DNA of 64,000 nt. It comes from Eubacteriaceae bacterium (GTDB taxonomy: Bacteria > Bacillota > Clostridia > Eubacteriales > Eubacteriaceae). Positions 1 through 11,531 of the stretch are shown one piece after another; the stretch's first letter is position 1, and each line of letters starts with the position of its first letter. Position numbers and translations under genes: made by a program. Below the pieces are notes generated by a model. It searched no databases and was not told where the DNA came from. It saw nothing but the letters and a program-made list of their open reading frames with translations. The DNA lies in contig JAFRBB010000069.1 of assembly GCA_017405085.1 (NCBI GenBank), forward strand, positions 1 through 64,000, in the 5' to 3' direction.

Positions 1-406
1 GACGAACAACAACGGTTATTGGTAGCCTGACAGCCTGACATAGTTTAAACACTGGTATATCCGATATGCCTTGAGACAATACATTTTCTACCTAAAGGTC
101 ACCACATTTTTTAATTTTACACCAAATTTAGGACTTGACTGAAATCATCACCCGACAGTTCACAGTTCAGCTTTAAATTCAATCCGATAAATACACCGAT
201 AAAAGATAGAAAAGAAAATTTTATAAATCCAGTATCACGCGACATGAGATAATGTTTTAACAACTCATTGATAGAAATTTTACCTTAGAAAATAAAATTT
301 CCTCATAAAACAAATAAAAATAAAGGTAAAATCTAATAATTTAAATCAAATGATTTCAAAAAAAGTGGTACTCAAAATGTGATCAAAAAATAAACAAAAG
401 CTCCCA
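1..406. other. AT-rich intergenic stretch, no gene recognised
   Basis: No open frame of useful length with a ribosome binding site lies here on either strand, and I see no tRNA, riboswitch box or repeat. The stretch is strongly AT-rich towards its right end. It could hold the promoter of a gene beyond the left edge, but I cannot support one. Confidence 0.5.
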
Positions 407-430
407 AAACCCGCAATATTAGCGGGTTTC
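401..430 (-). terminator. Rho-independent terminator after ilvB
   Basis: On the minus strand AAACCCGC and GCGGGTTT pair around a 7-base loop (TAATATT), followed by TTTTGGGAGCTTTT. It lies 15 bases past the ilvB stop and probably ends the long branched-chain amino acid transcript. Confidence 0.75.
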
Positions 431-443
431 AGGAGATGTGACG

Positions 444-2108
444 TTATTCATAATATATTTCATCGATGGGTTTGCCCGCCGGCACCATGGGGTACACGCC
501 CTCCTCATTGGAGATGACGCAGTGCACCAGTACCGGCTCTCTGAGATCTTTGATCTCGTCAAGGGTTTGATCCAAATCGTCAAGGGTCTCCACATTAAAG
601 TGTTTCATGCCGAAGGCGTCGGCAAGCTTGAGATAATCCACAGCGCCTTCATCGAGATCCGTCTGGGCATAGCGTCGGCCGTTGAAGAGCTTTTGCCATT
701 GACGCACCATGCCGAGGGTGCCGTTGTCAAAGAGGAAAATCTTGATGGGCAAGTGATAGCGGCTCACCGTGGTCAGTTCCTGAAAATTCATACGGAAACT
801 ACCGTCGCCCGCCACCAAAATCACATCGTTGTCAGGTTTCGCGCATTGCGCCCCGATGGCCGCACCCAAGCCGAAGCCCATGGTGCCCAGCCCCCCGGAA
901 GTAATGTATTGCCCCGGGAAAGAAAATTTCCAATGCTGACCGACCCACATCTGATGTTGTCCAACTTCGGTGACCACATAAGCGTTGTCAAAAACCTTGT
1001 TGATGTGCTTGATGATGTTTTGCGGACAATATTCGCTCTCGTCGCGTTCAGGCAATGCCCATTCGGCAATTTGCTTGTACCAATCGTCATGGCTGTTGGG
1101 TCTGACGATTTTAATCAGCATACTGAGGGCGTCGCTCACATCGGCGCAAATATGCACATTGGCTTCGATGTTCTTTTCAAATTCCGTCGGGTCCACATCA
1201 ATCTGAATAATTTTTTTATCCCGCATAAACGAGTTGATATTTCCCGTGACACGATCTGAAAAGCGCGAACCGATGGCGATGAGCGTATCGCAATTGATCA
1301 CCGCCAGATTACATTCCTGAGAGCCATGCATCCCAACCAATCCAAGAGAAAGATTGTTGGTTCGGGGAATGGCACCAAGGCCCATCAAAGAATTGGCCAC
1401 GGGAATGCCGGCCTTTTCGGCAAATTTCACCAAGAGATCCGACGCGCCGGATTTAAGCACACCGCCACCGGCGTAAATCACCGGCCGCTTAGCCATATTA
1501 ATATATTCCGCCGCGCGGGTAATTGCGTCCCGCTGCGGATGCATGCGGTTAGAATCCAAAGCATAGGGTTCCGTCACACGATAAGTGGTCTTGGCGAGAA
1601 AAACATCCTTCGGCACATCGATCACCACAGGACCGGGCCGGCCGGTCTGGGCGATGCGAAAGGCTTCGCGGATCGTCGGGGCGAGCATTTCCACATCTTT
1701 CACAATAAAATTGTGCTTGGTGATCGGCATGGTGATACTGGTGATGTCCACCTCTTGAAAAGAATCCTTGCCCAAAAGCTGTTGGGTCACCTGTCCGGTG
1801 AACACCACCAATGGATAAGAATCCATGTGCGCATTGGCAATGCCGGTGATGGCGTTGGTCGCTCCAGGGCCCGAGGTGGTAATGCCGACACCCACTTTGC
1901 CCGATGCGCGGGCATAGCCTTCCGCCGCGTGAATCCCGTTTTGCTCGTGGCAAGGCTCGATTTGCGCGATGTCATGCTCCATATAATAAAATGCGTCAAA
2001 CAGCGGGATCACGACCCCGCCGGGATACGAAAACACATGGTCAACGCCCTGTTCCTGCAGACATTTAACCACAATTTCCGAACCGCTTAAAATCGTTTCA
2101 TTAATCAT
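444..2108 (-). CDS. ilvB: Acetolactate synthase, large (catalytic) subunit
   Basis: 554 residues, the usual length for the ThDP-dependent acetolactate synthase catalytic subunit. It condenses two pyruvates to acetolactate (valine/leucine branch) or pyruvate with 2-oxobutyrate to acetohydroxybutyrate (isoleucine branch). Visible signs are the N-terminal FSYPGG segment, the Glu of the PCHEQNG segment (the ThDP-activating glutamate position), a central FAD-type domain with LGLVGMHG, and the C-terminal ThDP/Mg motif starting GDGSFRMN. It is the last gene of the operon, 13 bases after ilvD. No small regulatory subunit gene (ilvN/ilvH) follows, which is unusual because the two normally sit together; the small subunit may be elsewhere or absent. 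Confidence 0.95.
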   Translation of the reverse strand: MINETILSGSEIVVKCLQEQGVDHVFSYPGGVVIPLFDAFYYMEHDIAQIEPCHEQNGIHAAEGYARASGKVGVGITTSGPGATNAITGIANAHMDSYPLVVFTGQVTQQLLGKDSFQEVDITSITMPITKHNFIVKDVEMLAPTIREAFRIAQTGRPGPVVIDVPKDVFLAKTTYRVTEPYALDSNRMHPQRDAITRAAEYINMAKRPVIYAGGGVLKSGASDLLVKFAEKAGIPVANSLMGLGAIPRTNNLSLGLVGMHGSQECNLAVINCDTLIAIGSRFSDRVTGNINSFMRDKKIIQIDVDPTEFEKNIEANVHICADVSDALSMLIKIVRPNSHDDWYKQIAEWALPERDESEYCPQNIIKHINKVFDNAYVVTEVGQHQMWVGQHWKFSFPGQYITSGGLGTMGFGLGAAIGAQCAKPDNDVILVAGDGSFRMNFQELTTVSRYHLPIKIFLFDNGTLGMVRQWQKLFNGRRYAQTDLDEGAVDYLKLADAFGMKHFNVETLDDLDQTLDEIKDLREPVLVHCVISNEEGVYPMVPAGKPIDEIYYE

Positions 2109-2121
2109 GATGACCTCGTCA

Positions 2122-3777
2122 TTATTCTAAAATTGCGCCTTTATTCGCGGACGACACCTGTTTGGCGTACCGCGCGAGATAACCGGTGGTAACCGCGGGC
2201 GCCTTGGGCGTCCAGCTTGCTTTCCGTTTGGCCATCTCTTCATCACTGACCATCAAATCCAGGGTTCGATTCGGAATATCGATTTTGATAATATCGCCGT
2301 CTTCCACAAAAGCGATGGGGCCGCCGGCCGCCGCTTCCGGCGACACATGGCCGATGCAGGCGCCGCGGGTCGCGCCGCTGAAACGGCCGTCGGTGATCAG
2401 CGCGACACTGTTGCCCAGACCCATCCCCATAATGGCCGAGGTGGGATTGAGCATTTCACGCATACCCGGGCCGCCCTTGGGACCTTCATAACGAATGACC
2501 ACGACATCGCCAGGTTTAATCTTGCCGGCGTTGATGGCACTCTGGGCATCCTCTTCGCTGTCAAAGACCCGGGCAGGCCCTTCGTGAACCATCATTTCCG
2601 GAAGCACCGCCGATTGTTTGACCACCGAGGTTTCCGGCGCGAGGGATCCTCTCAGCATCGTGAGACCGCCTTTTTCGCTAAAGGGATGATCAATGGGGCG
2701 AATAATTTCAGGATTTAAGTTGACGGCTCCCGCGATATTCTCACCGACGGTTTTACCGGTCACGGTCACACAATCGGTTTTGAGCAGGTTCTTTTTATTA
2801 AGCTCGGCCATCACGGCGTAAATACCGCCGGCGGCGTTTAAATCTTCCATGTGAACCGTTCCCGCCGGTGCCAAATGGCAGAGATTGGGGGTTTTGTCCG
2901 AAATGGCGTTGACCATATCGGGATTGATTTCCACATCGCATTCGTGGGCGATGGCGGGCAGGTGAAGCATTGTGTTGGTGCTGCAGCCCAGGGCCATATC
3001 CACGGTCAGCGCGTTATAAAACGCGTCTTCCGTCATAATGTCGCGGGGACGAATGTCGGCTTCGTACATCTTCATCACCTGCATGCCGGCGTGTTTGGCC
3101 AAGCGAAGGCGTTCGGAATAGACCGCGGGAATGGTACCGTTGCCGCGAAGCCCCATCCCGATGGCCTCGGTCAGGCAGTTCATACTGTTGGCTGTGTACA
3201 TGCCGGAACACGATCCGCAGGTCGGGCAGGTATTGCAGGTATAATCATTCAACGCTTCGCTGTCGATTTTTCCTGCCGTATAGGCGCCCATGGCTTCAAA
3301 CATGGCCGATAAACTCACCTTTTTGCCGCCGACATGGCCGGCCATCATCGGACCGCCGGCAACAAATACTGTCGGCAGATTGAGTCTTGCCGCCGCCATC
3401 AAAAGCCCCGGCACATTTTTATCGCAATTGGGAATCATGACCATCGCGTCCAAATGATGGGCAATAGCCATGCATTCGGTGGAATCGGCGATGAGATCGC
3501 GGGTCACCAGCGAATATTTCATGCCCTGATGCCCCATAGCAATGCCGTCGCACACGGCGATGGCGGGAAATTCCACCGGTGTGCCGCCGGCCATGAGAAT
3601 GCCGGCTTTAACCGCTTCGGTGATTTTGTCCAAGTGCATATGACCCGGTACAATTTCGTTAAAAGAATTGACCACGCCGACCAGCGGCCGTTCCAGTTCT
3701 TCTTTGGTATAACCCAGAGCGTTAAACAGCGATAAAGCTGCCTGCGTTCTTGGTAAAACTTTTGTTGATTCTGACAT
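2122..3777 (-). CDS. ilvD: Dihydroxy-acid dehydratase
   Basis: 551 residues, full family length. Converts 2,3-dihydroxy-isovalerate and 2,3-dihydroxy-3-methylvalerate to the matching 2-keto acids, the last step before transamination to Val and Ile. The Fe-S ligands are visible in CDKNVPG and in the cysteine-rich segment [16 protein letters not shown]; the glycine-rich GDGRFSG-type segment near the C-terminus appears as [10 protein letters not shown]. It lies between leuB and ilvB with short gaps, in the same transcript. An AAAAGTTTTACC-rich start region follows a GGAGAACC-type ribosome binding site. Confidence 0.96.
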   Translation of the reverse strand: MSESTKVLPRTQAALSLFNALGYTKEELERPLVGVVNSFNEIVPGHMHLDKITEAVKAGILMAGGTPVEFPAIAVCDGIAMGHQGMKYSLVTRDLIADSTECMAIAHHLDAMVMIPNCDKNVPGLLMAAARLNLPTVFVAGGPMMAGHVGGKKVSLSAMFEAMGAYTAGKIDSEALNDYTCNTCPTCGSCSGMYTANSMNCLTEAIGMGLRGNGTIPAVYSERLRLAKHAGMQVMKMYEADIRPRDIMTEDAFYNALTVDMALGCSTNTMLHLPAIAHECDVEINPDMVNAISDKTPNLCHLAPAGTVHMEDLNAAGGIYAVMAELNKKNLLKTDCVTVTGKTVGENIAGAVNLNPEIIRPIDHPFSEKGGLTMLRGSLAPETSVVKQSAVLPEMMVHEGPARVFDSEEDAQSAINAGKIKPGDVVVIRYEGPKGGPGMREMLNPTSAIMGMGLGNSVALITDGRFSGATRGACIGHVSPEAAAGGPIAFVEDGDIIKIDIPNRTLDLMVSDEEMAKRKASWTPKAPAVTTGYLARYAKQVSSANKGAILE

Positions 3778-3800
3778 ATTGGTTCTCCGTTATATCATTC

Positions 3801-4862
3801 TTAAATATTGGCAATGACAGCATCCGCCATCGCCTTACAACCGATGACTTCTTCCCCTTCGGTGGCGATGTCCGCGGTGCGGAAACCCTGTGAAAGGGTT
3901 TTTGCGACAGCGTCTTCAATAACCTGTGCCGCGTCAGGCAGATTTAATGAGTATCTCAACATCATCGCAACAGAAAGAATCGTCGCGAGAGGGTTGGCTT
4001 TATCCTGCCCCGCAATATCCGGTGCTGAACCATGAATGGGTTCATACATACCCAAAGATCCTTCACCGAGACTGGCCGACGGCAGCATCCCAATGGATCC
4101 GGTGAGCATACTAGACTCATCGGAAAGAATATCACCAAAAAGATTACCGGTTAAGATGACGTCAAATTGACGGGGATTAATAACGAGCTGCATGGCTGCG
4201 TTGTCCACATAGAGATATTCCACATCCACTTCCGGATAATCCTCGGCGACTTCAGTGACGATTTTTCGCCACAGACGGGATGTTTCCAGAACATTGGCTT
4301 TATCGACGCAGTGGAGTTTTTTGCCGCGTTTCATCGCGCTGTCAAAACCGATTTTCGCGATACGTTCAACCTCAGGACGGGAATAATTCATTAGGTCAGA
4401 CGCAAATTCGTCCCCGTCTCTTTTCTTTTCGCCGAAATATACATCACCGGTGAGTTCACGCACAACGAGAACATCCAGCCCTTGACTGACGATTTCCGGT
4501 TTTAACGGAGAGGCGTTTCTAAGCTCTGGAAAAAGCATCGCCGGACGCAAGTTGGCAAAAAGACCGAGAGCCTTTCTAATACCGAGAAGGCCAGCTTCCG
4601 GACGCTTGTCTCCGGGCAGATTATCCCATTTGGGGCCGCCCATGGCGCCTAAAAGCACCGCGTCGCTTTTTAGGCAAACATCCACGGTTTCCTGAGGCAA
4701 CGGACTGCCGGTTTCGTCAATGGCAATACCGCCGGCCAACACTTCCGTATAGTTAAAATCGTAATGATATTTTTCTCCCACTTTATCGAGGACACGCATA
4801 CTGGCTTCCACGATTTCGGGGCCGATTCCGTCCCCTTTGATGACTGCGATTTGATAAGCCAT
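3801..4862 (-). CDS. leuB: 3-isopropylmalate / citramalate-branch dehydrogenase
   Basis: 353 residues from the ATG at 4862, which has an AAGGAGAAT ribosome binding site; a longer upstream frame exists but lacks one. NAD-dependent beta-decarboxylating dehydrogenase: signs are KGDGIGPEI at the N-terminus, the substrate-binding arginine region, and [10 protein letters not shown] for Mg and substrate. In this operon, which carries cimA and not leuA, it is expected to oxidise 3-methylmalate to 2-oxobutyrate for isoleucine as well as 3-isopropylmalate for leucine. Dual use is an inference from context; which substrate is preferred cannot be read from the sequence. Confidence 0.94.
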   Translation of the reverse strand: MAYQIAVIKGDGIGPEIVEASMRVLDKVGEKYHYDFNYTEVLAGGIAIDETGSPLPQETVDVCLKSDAVLLGAMGGPKWDNLPGDKRPEAGLLGIRKALGLFANLRPAMLFPELRNASPLKPEIVSQGLDVLVVRELTGDVYFGEKKRDGDEFASDLMNYSRPEVERIAKIGFDSAMKRGKKLHCVDKANVLETSRLWRKIVTEVAEDYPEVDVEYLYVDNAAMQLVINPRQFDVILTGNLFGDILSDESSMLTGSIGMLPSASLGEGSLGMYEPIHGSAPDIAGQDKANPLATILSVAMMLRYSLNLPDAAQVIEDAVAKTLSQGFRTADIATEGEEVIGCKAMADAVIANI

Positions 4863-4930
4863 AGATTCTCCTTTATTTAAATGCAAACGGGACTTTACCC
4901 GGCGGTAAAGCCCGCTAAAACGCAAGATGT

Positions 4931-5419
4931 TTATAATGTTTGATTGATGTAGTTGACCAGACCGCCAGCGGCGATGAGTTCCTGCATAAACGGCGGGAAT
5001 GCCTGACCTTGAAAGCTTTGGCCTTTGGTGACATCGGTGATTTTTCCGCTGTCGAAATCTACTTCCACGGTATCGCCCGCTTCAATGACGGCCACGGCTT
5101 CGGGACACTCCAGAATAGGCAGACCGATATTGATGGCATTTCGATAGAAAATTCGCGCGAAGCTGTTGGCGATCACACAGGAAACGCCGGATGCCTTGAT
5201 GGCAATGGGGGCGTGCTCCCGGGATGAACCGCATCCGAAATTGTCATCGGCCACGATGATATCCCCATCGTGAACCTTTTTGGCAAAGGTGATGTCAATA
5301 TCTTCCATGCAGTGTTCAGCGAGTTCCAGAGGATCGCTGGTGTTTAAATAGCGCGCGGGAATGATCACATCGGTGTCGACGTTGTCCCCGTAACGAAAAA
5401 CTTGTCCTTTTGCGTTCAT
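4931..5419 (-). CDS. leuD: 3-isopropylmalate dehydratase, small subunit
   Basis: 162 residues, the short LeuD form that pairs with the short LeuC type found next to it. It supplies the swivel domain of the isomerase that moves a hydroxyl group in isopropylmalate or citramalate. [13 protein letters not shown] and RYLNT are typical. It starts 10 bases after the leuC stop with a GGAGGCAATC ribosome binding site, so the two subunits are made in step. Confidence 0.95.
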   Translation of the reverse strand: MNAKGQVFRYGDNVDTDVIIPARYLNTSDPLELAEHCMEDIDITFAKKVHDGDIIVADDNFGCGSSREHAPIAIKASGVSCVIANSFARIFYRNAINIGLPILECPEAVAVIEAGDTVEVDFDSGKITDVTKGQSFQGQAFPPFMQELIAAGGLVNYINQTL

Positions 5420-5429
5420 GATTGCCTCC

Positions 5430-6692
5430 TTATACTTCGTCCGCCGAGGCGATCCGGCCTAAAAGGGCAGACGCCGCCGCTGTTTCGGGACTGGCCAGAT
5501 AGACCTCCGAATCGACATGGCCCATTCTTCCGACAAAATTCCGGTTTGTGGTGGATACGCAGCGCTCACCGGCCGCGAGAATCCCCATATGCCCGCCGAG
5601 GCAAGGCCCGCAAGTCGGAGTGCTCACCGTCGCGCCGGCCAATATAAAGTCTTTCAGATAGCCCGCTTCCATACAGTCCAGATAAATCTTTTGCGTCGCC
5701 GGAATGATGAGCACGCGGACACCGTCAGCCACTTTTTTACCGCGCATGATGTTTGCCGCTTTTTCAAAATCGCTGAACCGTCCGTTGGTGCACGATCCGA
5801 TCACCACCTGATCGATGGCGATGGGCTCGGTAATTTCATCCACGGTTTTTGTGTTTTCCGGCAGATGAGGGAAAGCCACGGTCGGCTTCAATTCTGAAAG
5901 GTCAATATCTAAAACCCGCACGTAGTCGGCGTCATCATCGGCATCGTAAACGGTGTAGGGCTTGTCCCCATGTGCTTTCATGTAAGAAATGGTCTGCTCA
6001 TCAACGGGGAAAATGCCGTTTTTGCCGCCGGCTTCGATGGCCATATTGGCCACGGTGAATCGGTCATCCATTGTCAGATTCGCGACGCCTTCTCCGGCAA
6101 ATTCCATCGATTGATAAAGCGCGCCGTCAACACCGATCTCGCCGATGATATGCAAAATCAAGTCCTTGCCTGACACTCCGGGCTTAAATTCGCCGGTCAG
6201 ATTGATTTTGATGGCGGAAGGCACCTTAAACCACGCTTTGCCCGTGGCCATCCCCACAGCCATGTCGGTGGAGCCGACGCCGGTAGAAAAAGCGCCAAGG
6301 GCCCCGTAGGTGCAGGTGTGCGAATCGGCCCCGATGACGAGATCGCCGGCCACCACCAGCCCTTTTTCGGGAAGCAGCGCGTGCTCCACACCCATTTCCC
6401 CGATTTCAAAATAATTCTCAACCGCTTGATTTTTGGCAAAGCAACGGACCTGTTTACACTGTTCGGCCGCTTTAATGTCCTTATTCGGCGCGAAATGATC
6501 GGGCACCAGGGCCACTTTTGATTTGTCAAAAACCGTATCCGTCTTGATATTTTTAAACACGTTGATGGCAACCGGCGCCGTAATATCGTTGGCGAGTACC
6601 ATGTCGAGATCAGCCATAATCAGATCGCCCGCCTTCACGGAGGAAACCCCCGCATGGGCGGCCAGAATCTTTTGGCTCATTGTCATACCCAT
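5430..6692 (-). CDS. leuC: 3-isopropylmalate dehydratase, large subunit
   Basis: 420 residues, the short homoaconitase-like LeuC type rather than the about 465-residue enterobacterial type. Aconitase-fold 4Fe-4S enzyme: the three cluster cysteines fall in GSCTNGR and TCGPCLGGH, and [13 protein letters not shown] is conserved. With LeuD it isomerises 2-isopropylmalate, and in the citramalate route converts citramalate to 3-methylmalate. An AAGGAGAACAAT ribosome binding site supports the start. Gene order cimA-leuC-leuD-leuB follows the order of the reactions. Confidence 0.95.
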   Translation of the reverse strand: MGMTMSQKILAAHAGVSSVKAGDLIMADLDMVLANDITAPVAINVFKNIKTDTVFDKSKVALVPDHFAPNKDIKAAEQCKQVRCFAKNQAVENYFEIGEMGVEHALLPEKGLVVAGDLVIGADSHTCTYGALGAFSTGVGSTDMAVGMATGKAWFKVPSAIKINLTGEFKPGVSGKDLILHIIGEIGVDGALYQSMEFAGEGVANLTMDDRFTVANMAIEAGGKNGIFPVDEQTISYMKAHGDKPYTVYDADDDADYVRVLDIDLSELKPTVAFPHLPENTKTVDEITEPIAIDQVVIGSCTNGRFSDFEKAANIMRGKKVADGVRVLIIPATQKIYLDCMEAGYLKDFILAGATVSTPTCGPCLGGHMGILAAGERCVSTTNRNFVGRMGHVDSEVYLASPETAAASALLGRIASADEV

Positions 6693-6723
6693 ATTGTTCT
6701 CCTTTTTGACTGTATAAAATTGA

Positions 6724-8322
6724 TTAACCCAAATGGTAGGCTTTGATTTGCCGTTCCATATCGATTAAAAGCTTGTATTCAATGGAATCCACCAGGGCGA
6801 TGAGGCTGGCTTCGATGACATCCGTCGACACGCCGACATTGGTCCAGATGTCCTCACCGTCGGTGCTCTCGATGAGCACCCGCACTTTGGAAGCCGTCGC
6901 TCCCTGATCGATCACGCGGACTTTGAAGTCCGTGAGCCTTAATTCCTTGATTTTAGGGAAGAATTTTTCAAGGGCTGTCCGAAGGGCCTTATCCAGCGCG
7001 TTGACGGGGCCGTCTCCCTCCGCCGCGTTGACCGCTTCCTTGCCCTCCACGGAAACCTTCACGATGGCCGAAGCCGATAGCGCCCTGCCGTCCACGGGTT
7101 TTTCCCCGATGGTTTTGAAATCGGCGATGGTAAAGAAGGGTTTAAACTTACCCAACTCTTTGCGGATCAGCAATTTAACACTGCTTTCGGCTCCTTCAAA
7201 TTGATAGCCTTCGTATTCCAGTTCTTTGATTTTATCCATGACCCGGGTGGTCTCTTCGGATTTTTTTCGCACCGTCGGGTCAATTTCGTGGATAAGATTG
7301 ATAATCGTGCTTCTGCCGGACACCTCGGACATCAGGATTCGCCTTTCGTTTCCGACGGATTCGGGATCGATATGCTCAAAGGATTTCGGTGATTTCATCA
7401 CCGCGTCAATGTGCATGCCGCCTTTATGCGCAAAAGCCGACCGGCCGACAAAAGGTTCTCTGCCCGTCAGCGCGTAGTTTGAAATTTCCGCAACGCGAAT
7501 GGCCGAGCTGGTGAGCTTTTTCATGCCCGTCTCGGGAATACAGGCATAGTCGCGTTTAAGTTGTAAATTGGGAATGATGGTTGACAAATTGGCATTGCCG
7601 CATCGCTCGCCAAAGCCGAGAAACGTCCCCTGAACCTGTCTGGCGCCGGCTTCCACGGCCGTCACGCTGTTGGCCACAGCCATCCCACAGTCATTGTGAC
7701 AATGAATGCCGATATCCGCCGTCACCCGGGTTTTGACAGCCTCAATGATGGTCTGGATCTCAGCCGGCAGGGTGCCGCCGTTGGTGTCGCAAAGCACCAA
7801 AGCTTTCGCGCCGCCCCGCTCTGCCGCCGCGAGTACGCTTAGGGCATAATCGGGATCGTCCTTATAACCGTCGAAAAAATGCTCGGCATCAAAATAGACC
7901 GTCTTCCCCGCCGACGTCAGATAGGAAATGGTGTCTTCTATCATGCTGAGATTTTCTTCACGGGTTGTTTTAAGGATTTTTTTGACATGAAAAACCCAGG
8001 ATTTCCCGAAAATCGCGACAATCGGCGTTCCCGCTTCCAAAAGCGCCTGCACATTCGCGTCATCGGCCGGGGCGATGCCCGGGCGTCTAGTGCTCCCAAA
8101 AGCGCACAATTTGGCGTGGGTTAAAGGCAAATCCTTAATCCGGTCAAAAAAAGAAATATCCTTGGGATTGGAACCCGGATTGCCCGCTTCGATGACGTCA
8201 ATGCCGAGTTTATCCAGGGTTTCCAAAATTTTTAACTTATCTTCGACTGAAAAGGAGATGCCTTCCGCTTGGGCGCCGTCCCGGAGCGTCGAGTCAAAAA
8301 TCGTTATTTTTTCCATTGCCAT
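6724..8322 (-). CDS. cimA: (R)-citramalate synthase
   Basis: 532 residues, the length of CimA and not of classical LeuA. Condenses pyruvate and acetyl-CoA to citramalate, bypassing threonine for isoleucine synthesis. HMGL-like TIM-barrel signs: [13 protein letters not shown] at the N-terminus, the metal-binding HCHNDCGMA, and [10 protein letters not shown]; a LeuA-type regulatory dimer domain fills the last 130 residues. The second ATG (position 8316) is better spaced from the weak AGCAGGT box, so the protein may be two residues shorter. Its presence with no threonine deaminase and under an Ile T-box suggests this is the isoleucine entry step. Alternative call: a divergent LeuA; the QAEG motif and length argue against it. 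Confidence 0.92.
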   Translation of the reverse strand: MAMEKITIFDSTLRDGAQAEGISFSVEDKLKILETLDKLGIDVIEAGNPGSNPKDISFFDRIKDLPLTHAKLCAFGSTRRPGIAPADDANVQALLEAGTPIVAIFGKSWVFHVKKILKTTREENLSMIEDTISYLTSAGKTVYFDAEHFFDGYKDDPDYALSVLAAAERGGAKALVLCDTNGGTLPAEIQTIIEAVKTRVTADIGIHCHNDCGMAVANSVTAVEAGARQVQGTFLGFGERCGNANLSTIIPNLQLKRDYACIPETGMKKLTSSAIRVAEISNYALTGREPFVGRSAFAHKGGMHIDAVMKSPKSFEHIDPESVGNERRILMSEVSGRSTIINLIHEIDPTVRKKSEETTRVMDKIKELEYEGYQFEGAESSVKLLIRKELGKFKPFFTIADFKTIGEKPVDGRALSASAIVKVSVEGKEAVNAAEGDGPVNALDKALRTALEKFFPKIKELRLTDFKVRVIDQGATASKVRVLIESTDGEDIWTNVGVSTDVIEASLIALVDSIEYKLLIDMERQIKAYHLG

Positions 8323-8344
8323 ACCTGCTTTGTTTTATGATGTC

Positions 8345-8507
8345 AAAGAAAAGGCCGCGGCCTCTCCTTTGGGGTTAATCGGTGAATGTTTTGGTTTGCC
8401 GTTAGAATGCCTGAGAACGAATAGCGTTCTCGTTGGGGATGAGAGATTATTGTTGAATAATTAATAATGAATCATTTTGGAAGAAATCCGGCAAAGCCGG
8501 ATTTCTT
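8345..8507 (-). promoter_or_regulatory. Three stem-loops between ilvC and cimA
   Basis: The 222-base gap holds three hairpins on the minus strand: AAGAAATCCGGC with its exact partner (8481-8507, 3-base loop), GAGAACG/CGTTCTC (8413-8431, 5-base loop), and an AGGCC/GGCCT stem inside a purine/pyrimidine pair (8345-8370) that ends in TTTTCTTTG. Such a spacing is unlike the tight joins in the rest of the operon. It may be a second control point or an mRNA processing site. No leader peptide rich in Leu, Ile or Val is evident. Confidence 0.5.
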
Positions 8508-8544
8508 TAAATCTGAATAGGTTGTAGGCTTTTCGCTTGCTTTT

Positions 8545-9561
<1,017 letters not shown>

Positions 9562-9583
9562 TCAAGCAAAATATTATTTATAT

Positions 9584-9633
9584 AAAAAACCCGTCTCTTT
9601 GTATACGAAAGATTTTAATATACAAAGAGACGG
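9584..9633 (-). terminator. T-box regulated terminator upstream of ilvC
   Basis: A perfect 15-bp stem (9591-9605 with 9619-9633) and a following T run on the minus strand. It lies between the T-box core and the ilvC ribosome binding site, as expected for transcription attenuation. Confidence 0.9.
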
Positions 9634-9900
9634 ATTTGATATATCCGCGGTACCACTCTTTTTGATAAACAACGTTGTTTATCCGCTTCAGGTCGGAGCC
9701 TAAGCCCTTAACCCTATTCCGTTAACGCCGGACATTCCCCTTGGAATTTCGTCCTCCCCTACTCTCATGACGATTTCGGGTCGGCTGCTCCGAAGTGATT
9801 ATTCCATGCCGAAAACCTGCCGGATTTCCACCGTCACCGACTCTCTGAAAGGTTTGGTTACAAGCATCTTTCTCTTCATCATTGCATTTTAATGACTTGC
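9584..9900 (-). promoter_or_regulatory. T-box riboswitch (Ile specifier) of the ilvC-ilvB operon
   Basis: The minus strand carries the T-box core AGAGTGGTACCGCGG at 9659-9645, a Stem I with the AGAGAGTCGGTG segment, and a specifier loop GGAATAATCACTTCGGAG in which ATC (9799-9797) is at the codon position, followed by the usual AC. ATC is isoleucine. A stem GATAAACAAC/GTTGTTTATC (Stem III) precedes the T-box core. The terminator is CCGTCTCTTTGTATA with its exact partner at 9591-9633, then a T run. Uncharged tRNA-Ile should favour the antiterminator and raise expression of the whole operon. Confidence 0.92.
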
Positions 9901-9915
9901 TTTATTGACTTTTTT

Positions 9916-9944
9916 AGTATAAGCAAAGCGAAAGTGATTGTCAA
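9916..9944 (-). promoter_or_regulatory. Sigma-A type promoter of the ilv/leu operon
   Basis: TTGACA and TATACT on the minus strand, 17 bases apart, just upstream of Stem I of the T-box. Confidence 0.85.
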
Positions 9945-10015
9945 CCTGATTTTCACATGAATGCAAATGGTTGCGATTTCATATTATTTTCTTTTAAGTT
10001 TTATATATTAAATGA

Positions 10016-10501
10016 TTATCTGCGTTGGCTTTCCTGCGCGGGGCGGCAAAAGCATTGTCTCATCACGGCCTCACACTCTAACTCCAAAATGCCCGGGTAT
10101 ATTTCGATATGATTTGACAGCATGGGATGATGCGCCAATTGCGCTGTGGTCTCAACGGCGCCGAAGCGTTTTTCCGCCGCGCCGTAGACCAGCTTTGACA
10201 GCCTCGTCTGTATCACGGCGCCCATGCACATCGGACAGGGCTCCGCCGTCGTGTAGAGTTCACAGCCCGGCAATCGCCAGTCTTTCAATAGCGACGCGGC
10301 CTTTCGGATGACGAGAATTTCCCCGTGGGCTGTCGGATCCCCCGTTTGTTCTTTACGGTTATGGTCTCGGGCGATGATGTTCCCGTCCTTGACAATGAGC
10401 GCGCCGACAGGAAATTCCCCTTCGGAAAGGGCTTTTTCCGCCTCAATCAGCGCCTCACGCATCAAGCGCCGCATTTTCGCGAGATGGGGTTTGTCATTCA
10501 T
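10016..10501 (-). CDS. tadA: TadA-like tRNA adenosine / nucleoside deaminase
   Basis: 161 residues, cytidine-deaminase fold. Zinc-site residues are visible as H59 and E61 in PTAHGEI and C89/C92 in EPCPMC. TadA converts the wobble adenosine of tRNA-Arg(ACG) to inosine. Overall pattern (GEFPVGALIVKDG, AVETTAQLAHH, NHIEIYPGILE) is TadA-like, but the usual AHAEI reads AHGEI, so a related nucleoside or guanine deaminase is possible. Its start overlaps the stop of the upstream MBL-fold gene by four bases (ATGA), so the two are co-translated. Confidence 0.8.
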   Translation of the reverse strand: MNDKPHLAKMRRLMREALIEAEKALSEGEFPVGALIVKDGNIIARDHNRKEQTGDPTAHGEILVIRKAASLLKDWRLPGCELYTTAEPCPMCMGAVIQTRLSKLVYGAAEKRFGAVETTAQLAHHPMLSNHIEIYPGILELECEAVMRQCFCRPAQESQRR

Positions 10502-11319
10502 GGTATCTCCTGCATTAAAAGCCGCTCTCCGCTGGAAAGCGCCAAGAGTTGATCTCCCATGACGGTTTTCATCATCTCAAAAGCCGGTTTACCCGTGCAA
10601 TGCCCAGAGAAAAACAACGTGTCCGTTTCGGCCAGTTCTTTTGCCGTCCGCAGGATTTGATTTTTATCATTGGCGGTGTATTCCCCGGACTGAATCATAT
10701 GAAAACCCGTGATGACGACATCGGGATTGCCGCCGTAAATCTCACGAAAGCGATCCATAATATTCAATATGCCGTTGTGCGCGCAGCCGGAAATCAATAT
10801 TCGCCTGCCGTGTTGGGTGATCACTAAATATATCTCATGGTGGAAATCGTCTTTTTGGAGCTTGCCGTTAATTTCCACCGTCAGTTCATTGTTCCCTTTT
10901 GGGTAACATCGTCTGCCGGTTACGCCGCCAAAAATGGATAATTCATCGTCTATCTGTGTGAAGCCATCGATCAACGCAAGGCCAGACAGAGTTTTGATTT
11001 CCGGCGCCACTCCGATGTAACTCTCTTCATGATATCGAGGCAAAAACGCGTCTTTGTGCAGATAGACCGCCGCATGGGGATTGACCTCTCGAAAAGCCGG
11101 AAGGCCGTCGGCGTGATCATAATGCCCGTGGCTGATGACCACGGTGTCAACCAGCGACAAATCAATTCCTAAGCGATCCGCGTTTTTCAAAAAGAGACCG
11201 GACTGTCCGGTGTCGGACAGCAGTTTGTGATTTTCCGTCTCGATGTATAAACTGAGGCCATGCTCACGCTCAAATTCGGGAGCGGCTTTTGTGTTTTCTA
11301 TCAAACATATGATGTTCAT
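10498..11319 (-). CDS. MBL-fold metallo-hydrolase
   Basis: 273 residues from the ATG at 11319, which has a GAGGAAA ribosome binding site; the frame is open further upstream but that part lies in the repeat region. The metallo-beta-lactamase motif HGHYDHADG starts at residue 64, and a later GCAHNGILN and FSGHCTGKP supply further metal ligands. The pattern matches the subfamily that includes the so-called dihydropterin ribofuranosylaminobenzene phosphate synthase homologues, whose true substrates are mostly unknown. I would not assign a reaction. Overlaps tadA by four bases. Confidence 0.8.
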   Translation of the reverse strand: MNIICLIENTKAAPEFEREHGLSLYIETENHKLLSDTGQSGLFLKNADRLGIDLSLVDTVVISHGHYDHADGLPAFREVNPHAAVYLHKDAFLPRYHEESYIGVAPEIKTLSGLALIDGFTQIDDELSIFGGVTGRRCYPKGNNELTVEINGKLQKDDFHHEIYLVITQHGRRILISGCAHNGILNIMDRFREIYGGNPDVVITGFHMIQSGEYTANDKNQILRTAKELAETDTLFFSGHCTGKPAFEMMKTVMGDQLLALSSGERLLMQEIP

Positions 11320-11381
11320 GATTTTCCTCAATACAGCATGATCAACCCGAATGGCTCCGCTTCGCTCCCGCCATTCGGCGT

Positions 11382-11432
11382 CCATTCGCACGCCATGCTA
11401 TCGCATGATGTGCTCATGTCCGTTGCCTTATC
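11382..11432. repeat. Intergenic repeat module, copy 1
   Basis: About 50 bases sharing CCATTCGCAC and TGTGCTCATGTCCGTT with copy 2 at 11532-11583. Between the conserved parts lies a hairpin CATGC-TATC-GCATG (11394-11407). Confidence 0.65.
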
Positions 11433-11531
11433 AAATGACCGCATGGCCTGATGAGCGAGCTCGTCACGGATCTCACAGGTTTCGCCGTGATAAGCCCGAA
11501 CCCTCCGTGATTCGCACTCCCGGGTTCGACG

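Noticed and set aside
438-1259. Long plus-strand frame opposite ilvB
   Set aside because: It is a shadow of ilvB: no ribosome binding site, no recognisable domain, and the minus-strand frame has full family motifs.
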